A DNA stretch of 64,000 nt, from the NCBI GenBank assembly GCA_017308575.1, contig JAFKEQ010000003.1:1-64000 (forward strand), written 5' to 3'. Below are positions 26,294-34,035 of the stretch, one piece after another. The first letter of the stretch is position 1. Each line of letters starts with the position of its first letter. The stretch is from Afipia sp. (GTDB lineage Bacteria > Pseudomonadota > Alphaproteobacteria > Rhizobiales > Xanthobacteraceae). The notes under the pieces were generated by a model. It had not been told where the DNA came from. It did no database searches and was given only the letters and a program-made list of their open reading frames with translations. The position numbers were made by a program, and so were the translations under genes.

Positions 26294-27487
26294 ATGACTA
26301 CTCAACATACGCCGGTGCCGCGTTTGCGATCCTATCAGGGGCCAGCAGTGCTGTCGTGTGGGTTCAGGCCGTTTTTCCTGCTTGGCGCGGTCTATGCCGG
26401 GCTGGCGATTCTGGTGTGGTTGCCGGTGTTTCTCGGTGAATTGATGCTGACCACGGCGTTTGCGCCGCGCGACTGGCACATCCACGAAATGCTTTACGGC
26501 TACCTGCCTGCGGTGATCACCGGATTCCTGTTCACGGCGATTCCGAACTGGACCGGACGGTTGCCCCTTCAGGGCACGCCGTTGCTTGTGCTGGTGATTA
26601 TCTGGATTCTCGGCCGCTTCGCCGTGACATGTTCAGCACAGATCGGCTGGCTGGCGGCCATGGCGATCGACGTTGCCTTTCTGGCTTTGATTACGGCTGC
26701 GGCTGCGCGTGAAATCCTTGCTGGAAGCAACTGGCGGAACCTCAAGGTCGTTGCCCTGGTCGCGTTTCTTCTGGTCGGCAATATCGCCTTTCATCTCGAA
26801 GCACACTTTAAGGGTACCGCAGATTACGGCATTCGCGCGGGCATTGCGATTGTTGTCATGTTGATCGTGTTGATCGGGGGCCGGATCATTCCAAGTTTCA
26901 CGCGGAACTGGCTTGCCCGTGAGAAGCCCGGGCGGCTGCCGTCGCCTTTCGCCGGTTTTGATGTCGCTGTCGTTGCCGCGAGCGCGGTGGCGCTACTCGC
27001 GTGGATTTTCTGGCAAGATGGTCCTGTGATCGGATTCGTATTTGCTCTGGCTGGAATGCTGCACATCATCCGCCTCGGCCGATGGGCAGGTGACCGGACT
27101 TTCGACGAGCGGCTCGTCCTGATTCTGCATGTTGGATATGCCTTCGTTCCTTTGGGTTTTCTGCTGGTTGCCGCATCTGCCTTCAATCTCGTTCCCGCAA
27201 GCGCCGGTCTTCACGCGTGGATGGCGGGTGCTGCCGGAGTAATGACGTTAGCCGTGATGACGCGGGCAAGCCTCGGCCATACCAACCGGCCGTTGACCGC
27301 TTCGCTATCAACACAGGGAATTTACGTTGCTGTTGTGGTTGCCGCGCTTGCCCGTATCTGCGCCGTCATCTCGCCGGACTGGAGCGGCCAGCTCCTGCAT
27401 GTCGCAAGCTTCGCATGGGCCCTGGCATTTCTTGGCTTTGCGGCTTGTTTCGGTCCGGCGCTTCTAACCGAGGCGAAACGCCGATAG
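26294..27487 (+). CDS. nnrS: NnrS-family membrane protein
   Basis: NnrS is a haem/copper-containing membrane protein linked to denitrification and to relief of nitric-oxide stress. This 397-aa copy has about 12 hydrophobic helices and the family motifs GFRPFFLLGAVYA, WHIHEMLYGYLPAVITGFLFTAIPNWTGR and GGRIIPSFTRNWL. It follows the DUF2478 gene by 34 bp. No NO or nitrite reductase is next to it, so it may protect against NO formed from nitrite chemically or by other enzymes. Confidence 0.92.
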   Translation: MTTQHTPVPRLRSYQGPAVLSCGFRPFFLLGAVYAGLAILVWLPVFLGELMLTTAFAPRDWHIHEMLYGYLPAVITGFLFTAIPNWTGRLPLQGTPLLVLVIIWILGRFAVTCSAQIGWLAAMAIDVAFLALITAAAAREILAGSNWRNLKVVALVAFLLVGNIAFHLEAHFKGTADYGIRAGIAIVVMLIVLIGGRIIPSFTRNWLAREKPGRLPSPFAGFDVAVVAASAVALLAWIFWQDGPVIGFVFALAGMLHIIRLGRWAGDRTFDERLVLILHVGYAFVPLGFLLVAASAFNLVPASAGLHAWMAGAAGVMTLAVMTRASLGHTNRPLTASLSTQGIYVAVVVAALARICAVISPDWSGQLLHVASFAWALAFLGFAACFGPALLTEAKRR

Positions 27488-27554
27488 CGCCTGCGGTGCT
27501 ATCTCGGTAACGGGAGGTGGCGGGATGCCTCCTGTTGAGCGCCTTGGTGCCGAT

Positions 27555-27568
27555 TTGATCAGAATCAA
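27555..27568. promoter_or_regulatory. Perfect FNR/FixK box
   Basis: TTGATCAGAATCAA is a perfect match to TTGAT-N4-ATCAA. Its centre is about 62 nt upstream of the ATG of the 47-aa membrane protein gene, a normal distance for an activated promoter. It indicates low-oxygen induction of that gene and perhaps of the DUF6455 gene after it. Confidence 0.8.
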
Positions 27569-27623
27569 GAACTGCTGTTCAGCAAAGGGGCAGTCTGTAA
27601 TCTTCTGAAGAGGAGATCGGACA

Positions 27624-27767
27624 ATGCCCGTCAATGCGATCATTCTTTCGGCTATCGTTCTGCTGTTCCTTGCCGGCCTCGGCACGGCTCTGTTGTTCGC
27701 AGATTTTCAGGCAAAGCCCAGCCGCCTGAAAGCCGGCTATCCCAAGCCGCGCCGCCGCGCTTTCTGA
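27624..27767 (+). CDS. 47-aa single-pass membrane protein
   Basis: The sequence MPVNAIILSAIVLLFLAGLG starts a 47-aa protein with one membrane helix (residues 4-26) and a basic tail ending RRRAF. AGGAG lies 8 nt before the ATG. It is preceded by a perfect FNR/FixK box, so it is probably expressed under low oxygen. It resembles short membrane proteins that accompany cbb3-oxidase or denitrification genes in rhizobia (from memory). No function is assigned. Confidence 0.75.
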   Translation: MPVNAIILSAIVLLFLAGLGTALLFADFQAKPSRLKAGYPKPRRRAF

Positions 27768-27831
27768 GCGTCGGGATCGGCGCTGCTGACACGTCGAGAC
27801 AGACTCCACCTCCACCAGACGAGGCTCTTCC

Positions 27832-28254
27832 ATGTCGCCGCAAACTCAATCTGACGCGCGCTTGCCGCTTTTTAGTGGTTTTATAGCTTGGACAAGAGGC
27901 CTTTCTTCGCGCTTCACCCGATCGCGTGAACTTCGATCCCTTGACCCGCAGGAGCTTGGCAGCATTGCGCGAGATCTTGGCGTAACCGTGCCAGAACTTT
28001 TCAGGCTGGCGTCTCAAGGTGCCAATATCGAGTGGCTTCTGGAGAAACGTCTCGCTGAAATGGGCTTGTCCGAAAGCCTCATGCGCGCGCGTCATCCAAA
28101 GGTCCTGCGCGATCTCGACCGCGTGTGCGGCAATTGTGCCTCGGCCAGGAGGTGCGCGAGCGACTTCGCTCATAACAGATCAGGCCGCTCGGAATACTGT
28201 CCCAATACCCAGACACTCGAGGCTCTTCAGAAAAGCGCCGAGGTTGATCGATAG
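27832..28254 (+). CDS. DUF6455-like small protein with Cys cluster
   Basis: The 140-aa protein ends with LRDLDRVCGNCASARRCASDFAHNRSGRSEYCPNTQTLEAL. This matches the spacing of the DUF6455 family (C-x2-C...C...YCPN), a rhizobial family of unknown function. The N-terminal half is helical (LDPQELGSIARDLGVTVPELFRLASQGA). The Cys set could bind metal or an Fe-S cluster. It lies 64 bp after the 47-aa membrane protein gene and may share its anaerobic promoter. Confidence 0.65.
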   Translation: MSPQTQSDARLPLFSGFIAWTRGLSSRFTRSRELRSLDPQELGSIARDLGVTVPELFRLASQGANIEWLLEKRLAEMGLSESLMRARHPKVLRDLDRVCGNCASARRCASDFAHNRSGRSEYCPNTQTLEALQKSAEVDR

Positions 28255-28412
28255 GAAAATGACGAGGTCTTTCTGACCATGGCACATCGGGAGTGCCTCG
28301 AGCGACCCTGCGACGTCACGCTGTGGTGCGATCTCTTCGCCCTTGAAGAAGGGCTCAGCGCCGATCTGCCACCTTTGAAGTGGTCCTCTCTGAAGTATGA
28401 TTTCCGGATGGA
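28255..28412. other. No gene recognised
   Basis: This gap between the DUF6455 gene and the IS3 remnant has no convincing gene. The minus strand holds a fragment (RWQIGAEPFFKGEEIAPQRD) I cannot assign. Confidence 0.4.
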
Positions 28413-29095
28413 TGGAGCTGCCCCGTTTTGTGGTCCAGTTGTTAGGCAATTTCTCGGGTTGTTTGAGTTTGTCGTGCGAACTCGTTCGGCGCCAAGTTAC
28501 CGAGCGAGGTATGGGGTCTGTCGTTGTTGTAGTAGCACCTCTATTCTTCGATCCGTTCAATGATGTCGGCCGTCGACAAGAACCATGAGGCGTTCAGACA
28601 CTTGGCCCGGATTCGACCGTTGAAGGCCTCGCAAAACGCATTGTCCGTGGGCTTTCCGGGTATCGAGAAGTCGATCTCGACGCCATTGTGATAGGCCCAC
28701 TGATCGAACATCTTGCCGCGAACTGGAGGCCATTGTCGCAGCGAATGATCTTTGGCTTGCCACGCTCCTTGTCAGCCGCTCGAGAGCCTCGACGACCTAG
28801 AAGACCCTGAAGTTCATTCTCGGAACGATCGCAAGTGGTTCTCGAGCGTGCGTGGCAATCCATAACCGTCGAAAGCCGGAACGGCGGTCGTCGAAGAACG
28901 CATCCAACATGAAGTCCATCGCCCAACAATGGTTAACGCCGGCGATCTCCGGCCGAGCGGGCCGATAGCGCCACGCCCGTTTGCGCTTCGGCGCTTTTGT
29001 CCTGATCGACAGGCCTTCTTCGCGATACAGCCGATAGATGCGTTTGTGGTTCAGGCGATAGCCCTCGCGCAACAGCAGGACGTGGAGACGCCGAT
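28413..29095 (-). pseudogene. IS3-family element remnant (OrfB, several frameshifts)
   Basis: On the minus strand, IS3 OrfB pieces appear in successive frames: YRRLHVLLLREGYRLNHKRIYRLYREEGLSIR and HCWAMDFMLDAFFDDRRSGFRRL (first Asp region), KPKIIRCDNG (second Asp), then DNAFCEAFNG-like sequence and RPHTSLGNLAPNEFA before a stop. A probable terminal repeat starts at 28413 (TGGAGCTGCCCCGTTTTG). The 5' part of orfB and all of orfA are missing, cut at 29095 where the repeated AbiEii segment begins. Non-functional. Confidence 0.85.
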
Positions 29096-29313
29096 ATCGA
29101 GATATTGCTGAGATGATATCGAGTGGCGTTTCCCTTGACAGGGGGCTTGCCGCCTTCTCTGAAATGTTCAAGAGAGATGTCGCGCTCCCACTCAAGGCGA
29201 TTGGTTTTTTCAAAGATGGCGATCTACCATCGTTATCGGAAAAATTCAATGGCGGATTTGGTTTTCTTGATGAAGAGAAAAGAATGAGGCCGGTTAGCTA
29301 CTGATAAGAAAAT
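29095..29313 (+). repeat. Right copy of segmental repeat: 3' end of AbiEii-like gene
   Basis: This segment reproduces 10356-10557, including the codons ISSGVSLDRGLAAFSEMFKRDVALPLKAIGFFKDGDLPSLSEK, but keeps 17 bp that the left copy lost. It therefore encodes the intact C-terminus ending EEKRMRPVSY and a stop. It has no gene start of its own: it is joined directly to the IS3 remnant at 29095. Confidence 0.9.
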
Positions 29314-29387
29314 AGCAAAAAACTATCCAGCTAGAGTTGCTTGTATTAACATGGAGCCATTCTGAATAACCCGGCTGGATATCCAAA

Positions 29388-30311
29388 TTGGCATCTGACA
29401 GGTTTCAAGAACTTGAAACATTCGTTCAAATAGCGCGAAGCGGGAGTTTTTCTGCGGCTGGTCGCGTTCTTGATTTGAGTCCGTCGGCAGTCAGCAAGCT
29501 GGTTACACGATTGGAAAAGAGGTTCGGCGCAAGACTTTTCAACCGGACAACGCACTCTATCAAGCTTTCTGAAGAGGGCGAGGCCCTGCTGCAGAGAGCT
29601 TCGCGTGTCATCGAAGCGATGCAAGATGCTGATCGCCTCGTCGATCAGTTCTCCGAGGCTCCAAGCGGGCAACTCCGTGTTTACGGCCTTCCATCTTTTG
29701 CGTTGTCGCAACTTGCACCGATCATTCCTGAGTTTCTGCTCTTAAATCCTCAAATCCGCCTCGACCTGCAGCTTGGGACTGAAAAGATCGATGCGATTGA
29801 GGGTGGAGTGGATGTCATTCTGCGGCTCGGCCATACAAAAGACAGCACACTGGTTTCGCGCAAGATTGCGGACAGCGGCTGGGTTGTTTGTGCCGCCCCA
29901 TCGTACCTTGCATATCGCGGGGTTCCTGAAACACCACAGGATCTTGCCTTTCACAATTGTATCAATTTCTCGGTGCGAACACACACGATTCCATGGTCAT
30001 TTGACGGTAACACCGATAATGAAGTGGGACGTGTCTCCGGAAATGTGACCTCCAATCAGGCGCCGATGCTCCGTGAACTGGCGCTACGCGGTGTTGGGAT
30101 TATCCGTGTTGCGGACTTCGTCGTGGCCGATGACATCCGTGCCGGAGCCTTGGTCCAGATTCTTCCGAAGTTCACCAAGGTCGCAAGCGAGCCGATTTTC
30201 GCGCTGTATCAGAAGCAGCCAACTCAATCGCTCAGGATCAGAACGTTCGTGGATTTCCTTTGCGCAAAGTTTTCATCAAGTCCGTGGCGCCAGAATGAAG
30301 AAGGCGAGTAG
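29388..30311 (+). CDS. LysR-family transcriptional regulator
   Basis: The 307-aa protein has the N-terminal LysR helix-turn-helix (ELETFVQIARSGSFSAAGRVLDLSPSAVSKLVTRLEKRFGARLFNRTT) and a periplasmic-binding-like effector domain. The start is TTG at 29388, giving MASDRFQELETF, with a weak site upstream. It precedes and probably controls the hydrolase/hyuAB/transport genes. Unlike most LysR genes it points the same way as its targets. The inducer is unknown. Confidence 0.9.
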   Translation: MASDRFQELETFVQIARSGSFSAAGRVLDLSPSAVSKLVTRLEKRFGARLFNRTTHSIKLSEEGEALLQRASRVIEAMQDADRLVDQFSEAPSGQLRVYGLPSFALSQLAPIIPEFLLLNPQIRLDLQLGTEKIDAIEGGVDVILRLGHTKDSTLVSRKIADSGWVVCAAPSYLAYRGVPETPQDLAFHNCINFSVRTHTIPWSFDGNTDNEVGRVSGNVTSNQAPMLRELALRGVGIIRVADFVVADDIRAGALVQILPKFTKVASEPIFALYQKQPTQSLRIRTFVDFLCAKFSSSPWRQNEEGE

Positions 30312-30416
30312 CCTCTCGTTGTGAATGCCTGTCACAACCGTTGTTCTCCGGTGCACCTAGCGGTTCTGGACGATCGTTGAAATCATGCTCCCGTCGCAAA
30401 TTGCGGAGGGCGCGTC

Positions 30417-30983
30417 TTGTCGCATTGCTTTTATTTTGTCTTCACCCAGCCGAAGGCCGGGCAGGATGAGGAATTCAACACCTGGTACTCAAACCGGCAC
30501 ATCTACGATCTCGTTGCCATTCCGGGAATTGCTGCGGCGCAGCGCTACCAGTTGCTTGATGCGGTGACGGCGGAAAAGACACCGGACTATCTGGCGATTT
30601 ACGAATTCTCAGATGTAGATCTGGCTATCGCCGGTATCGCGGAACGTCGCGGCACCGATCGAATGCCGTCCACGGAAGCGATCAACCGTGATCTGAGCAA
30701 GGGCGTCGTCTTCAGACCATTGTGGACCATCAATGGCGACTGGCGCTTCGGCGCCGGTCGACTCGATCTTTTCAAGCTCGGTGCATCGGGTGACTTCGCG
30801 CCATCGCCTGCGCCGGGTGTGCTGCTCGTCAACGACAAGCAGTCCCGTCCAGGGCCTCCGGTCTTTGATCTCGCTTACTTCAACAGGGATCAGAAGAACC
30901 CGGCTGCTGGTCCTTCCGGCGTTGTTTCCAGCCTGAATGTGTTGATGTCGCCGATCACCGAGCGTGTTGCAGCTTCTGCGTAA
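30417..30983 (+). CDS. EthD/dimeric alpha-beta barrel-like protein
   Basis: The 188-aa protein opens with FYFVFTQPKAGQDEEFNTWYSNRHIYDLVAIPGIAAAQRYQL and continues DYLAIYEFSD. This is the pattern of ferredoxin-like dimeric barrel proteins of the EthD/Dabb kind that often accompany catabolic enzymes. The start is TTG at 30417, chosen because GGAGGG lies 6 nt before it. It is 14 nt upstream of the hydrolase gene, so it is in the operon. Substrate or role is unknown. Confidence 0.65.
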   Translation: MSHCFYFVFTQPKAGQDEEFNTWYSNRHIYDLVAIPGIAAAQRYQLLDAVTAEKTPDYLAIYEFSDVDLAIAGIAERRGTDRMPSTEAINRDLSKGVVFRPLWTINGDWRFGAGRLDLFKLGASGDFAPSPAPGVLLVNDKQSRPGPPVFDLAYFNRDQKNPAAGPSGVVSSLNVLMSPITERVAASA

Positions 30984-30997
30984 GGTCTTCAGATAAA

Positions 30998-31891
30998 ATG
31001 AGAACGGATATCGAGTTTAACGCGGACGGCACGATCCTTCGTGGCTGGCACTATGTTCCTGATCAGGGACAAGGGCCGTTTCCGACCGTCATCATGGCTC
31101 ATGGCTCGGCTGCCCTGAAAGAACAGTATCTGGATCGATATGCTGAGGTGTTCGCGGCCGCAGGTTTAGCGTCCATCGTCTACGACCATCGCAACTTCGG
31201 TGCGAGCGATGGCAATGTCAGGCAGGAGATCGATCCTGTCCTGCAGATGCGGGACTATCGAAATGCAATCACGTTTGCCCTCACGTTGCCGAACGTCGAC
31301 CCGGACAGGATCGGGGCTTGGGGGACAAGCCTCAGCGGCGGGCATGTCTTGATGCTGGCGGCGCTGGACCGGCGTGTGAAGTGTGTTGTGGCGCAAGTGC
31401 CGACCATCAGCGGAGGTGCGGGAGCGTTGAGGCGCACCCGCGCCGATCATATGGCTGCATCGCGAGCCCGTTTTGACGAAGATCGCAAGAACCGCTTCGC
31501 AGGTAAGCCGCCGGGAACGATGCCGCTTGTTGCGCAGGACCCGACGGTGGCGTGCTTCAACGGAGGTGCCGATGCGTGGGAGTTCTTCCAGGAAAGCCTC
31601 AAGGTGGCGCCGAACCGCAAGAATGAGGTGACGCTGCGTAGCGCGGAAATGCTGCGCGAATACGAACCCGGCAGCTATATCGAGCGCATCAGCCCGACAC
31701 CGCTGTTGATGATTGTCGGAAACAGGGACGTGCTCACTGCGACCGATCTCGCTTTGCAGGCTTACAACCGCGCCCTCGAGCCGAAGAAACTCGTCCTGTT
31801 CGAGGGCGGACATTACGATCCCTATGTGAAACTGTTCTCGATTTCCAGCAGCGCCGCGCGCGACTGGTTCGTGACGCATCTCCTGAATTGA
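30998..31891 (+). CDS. Alpha/beta hydrolase (dienelactone hydrolase-like)
   Basis: This 297-aa protein has the alpha/beta hydrolase fold. The nucleophile elbow is GTSLSGG; likely triad partners are Asp in GNRDVLTA and His in FEGGHYDPY. An oxyanion segment appears as MAHGSAALKE. There is no signal peptide. It lies just before hyuA (17 nt) in the same operon and may hydrolyse an ester or lactone on the pathway; the substrate cannot be inferred. Confidence 0.85.
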   Translation: MRTDIEFNADGTILRGWHYVPDQGQGPFPTVIMAHGSAALKEQYLDRYAEVFAAAGLASIVYDHRNFGASDGNVRQEIDPVLQMRDYRNAITFALTLPNVDPDRIGAWGTSLSGGHVLMLAALDRRVKCVVAQVPTISGGAGALRRTRADHMAASRARFDEDRKNRFAGKPPGTMPLVAQDPTVACFNGGADAWEFFQESLKVAPNRKNEVTLRSAEMLREYEPGSYIERISPTPLLMIVGNRDVLTATDLALQAYNRALEPKKLVLFEGGHYDPYVKLFSISSSAARDWFVTHLLN

Positions 31892-31908
31892 TAACGGGAG
31901 GATTTCCG

Positions 31909-34035
31909 ATGTCTTCACAAACAGCAGAATCCGCCGAACGGAAGGCGCCGCTGCGCTATCTTATTGCTGCGGATACGGGTGGCACGTTCACCGATCTTGC
32001 CGTGTATGACCTTGAGACCGGCGCGACCAACTTCGGAAAAACGCTGACAACCTATGGCGACCTCGTCGACGGTGTGATCTCCGGTCTGGAGGACACCAGC
32101 GCGCAGCTTGACCAGGCCGCGTTGTTCAAGCACGGCACGACGCACGTCATCAACGCGTTCATTCAGCGTCGGGGCGCCAGGACCGCGCTGATTGCCACCC
32201 GAGGATTTCGGGACATTCTCGAAATCGCGCGCGGCAACAGGCCAGAGACATTCAATCTGCGCTACCGGCGGAGCGAGCCGCTGATCCAGCGCTCCCTTCG
32301 CTTCGAGGTGACCGAACGTATTGATGGGAAAGGCCGGATCGTCACACCGCTCGATGCCGAGAGCGTCAGGGCTCTGGTCCCGTCGCTACGAGGCGCAGAA
32401 GTCGAGTCGGTGGCGATTTCGCTGCTGAATTCCTACGCCAATCCGGAGCATGAAGAGCGGGTGCGGGATATTCTGCGTGACCTGATGCCGGATGTCTACA
32501 TCACCACCGGCACGGAACTGTCGCGCGAATGGATGGAATATGAGCGGACGTCGACGGCTGTCGCCAACGCCTTCGTCGGCGCACGCATGTCGAACTATGT
32601 CGGCGGCTTCGAACAGGCGCTGACGGATCGCGATTTCGACGGCCGGTTTTACATGATGGGGTCGAATGGCGGCGTGATGACCGCGAGCGCCGCAATCGCG
32701 CAGCCGGTCACGCTGGTTGAGTCGGGACCAATCGGCGGATGCATCGGCGCTGCAGCTTATGCCCAGGCGCTTGGGCTCAGGAAAGTCATCGCATTCGATA
32801 TGGGCGGCACCACCGCGAAATGCGCTCTGGTTGAGGACGGCCGCTTTGACGTGGTCAACACCTACTGGGTCGGCGGCTATGAGCGTGGCTTTCCCATTCG
32901 CACACCCGTTCTGGATATCGTTGAAGTCGGCGCCGGCGGAGGATCGATCGCCTGGATCGACGATAACCGCCGCATGCAGCTCGGTCCCCGCAGCGCCGGT
33001 TCGGACCCGGGGCCGATCGCCTTTCGCAAGGGCGGCAAGGAACCGACAGTGACCGACGCCAATGTCGTTCTGGGGCGAATCGGCTCGGACAGCTTCATGA
33101 ACGGCCGGCTGCAGCTCGACCTTGCAGGCGCATCCACCGCCATCGAAAAGCAGTTGGCGCAGCCGCTGGGCTATTCAGGGTCCGACCGCGTCGATCAGGT
33201 CGCGCAGGGCATTCTCGACCTCGCGACGGTCACGATGTCCGGCGCAATCAAGGAAATCACCATCGAGCGCGGCCGGGATATCCGGGAGTATCAGCTTTTT
33301 GTCTTCGGCGGGGGCGGTCCGCTGTTCGGTGCGGATCTCGCACGCGGTCTCGGAATACGCGAGGTGATCGTGCCTCCGCATCCCGGCGCTTTCTCCTCGC
33401 TCGGAATGCTGATGGCCGAGGCCAGGCGCGACAGCGCACGCACATTCCTGCGGGAGCTGTCCGATGAATCATTGGCGGACGCACTCGATATGCTGCGCCA
33501 GATGGAGCGTGAATTGAAGGAGGAGATGGCATCCGAGTTCGACGTGTCGCGGATTTCCTATGTTCATGAGGCGGACATGAACTATCAGGGACAATCCCAC
33601 ACGGTCCGTATCCAGTTGCCGCGCAACCTGACGGCTGAAAACGTACAGGCGGCCTTCGAAGCGGTTTATCGCGCACGCTATGGTCATCTGAACGAGGATA
33701 TGAAGCTCGCGTTCGTCGTGATTCGCGTCGGCGGCATCGTTCCGACCCAGCGGCCGCAGCTCGGCGATATGGCGTCCGCTCAGGTGTCCAAAAAGTCGGA
33801 GCCTCATGCCCGCCGTTCGGTCTACTTCGCGGATTCCGGCCAGCGGATCGATACGCCAGTCTACCGCCGAAGCGATTTGCCTGAAGGGTTCTCCGTGAAC
33901 GGACCTGCGATCGTGGAGGAATACAGTTCGACGACCGTCATCTCGCCGGATGATTCACTCGTCGTCGGCAAGCTGGGCGAACTGCGCATCTCCTGCGCCC
34001 CTCCGGCAAAAAAGGGAGAGGCACGCCATGGATGA
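31909..34035 (+). CDS. Hydantoinase/oxoprolinase family protein A
   Basis: This family provides the ATP-dependent subunit of N-methylhydantoinase, 5-oxoprolinase and the acetone/acetophenone carboxylases. The 708-aa protein has the sugar-kinase-like phosphate loop AADTGGTFTDLAVYD near the N-terminus and VIAFDMGGTTAKCALVEDG mid-protein. The start ATG has GGGAGG 8 nt upstream. It overlaps hyuB by 8 nt. The reaction type (ring opening or carboxylation) cannot be decided from sequence alone, so no symbol is given. Confidence 0.9.
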   Translation: MSSQTAESAERKAPLRYLIAADTGGTFTDLAVYDLETGATNFGKTLTTYGDLVDGVISGLEDTSAQLDQAALFKHGTTHVINAFIQRRGARTALIATRGFRDILEIARGNRPETFNLRYRRSEPLIQRSLRFEVTERIDGKGRIVTPLDAESVRALVPSLRGAEVESVAISLLNSYANPEHEERVRDILRDLMPDVYITTGTELSREWMEYERTSTAVANAFVGARMSNYVGGFEQALTDRDFDGRFYMMGSNGGVMTASAAIAQPVTLVESGPIGGCIGAAAYAQALGLRKVIAFDMGGTTAKCALVEDGRFDVVNTYWVGGYERGFPIRTPVLDIVEVGAGGGSIAWIDDNRRMQLGPRSAGSDPGPIAFRKGGKEPTVTDANVVLGRIGSDSFMNGRLQLDLAGASTAIEKQLAQPLGYSGSDRVDQVAQGILDLATVTMSGAIKEITIERGRDIREYQLFVFGGGGPLFGADLARGLGIREVIVPPHPGAFSSLGMLMAEARRDSARTFLRELSDESLADALDMLRQMERELKEEMASEFDVSRISYVHEADMNYQGQSHTVRIQLPRNLTAENVQAAFEAVYRARYGHLNEDMKLAFVVIRVGGIVPTQRPQLGDMASAQVSKKSEPHARRSVYFADSGQRIDTPVYRRSDLPEGFSVNGPAIVEEYSSTTVISPDDSLVVGKLGELRISCAPPAKKGEARHG

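Noticed and set aside
26294..28254. Full denitrification (nir, nor, nos) in the island
   Set aside because: NnrS is present, but I find no nitrite, nitric oxide or nitrous oxide reductase gene anywhere in the window.
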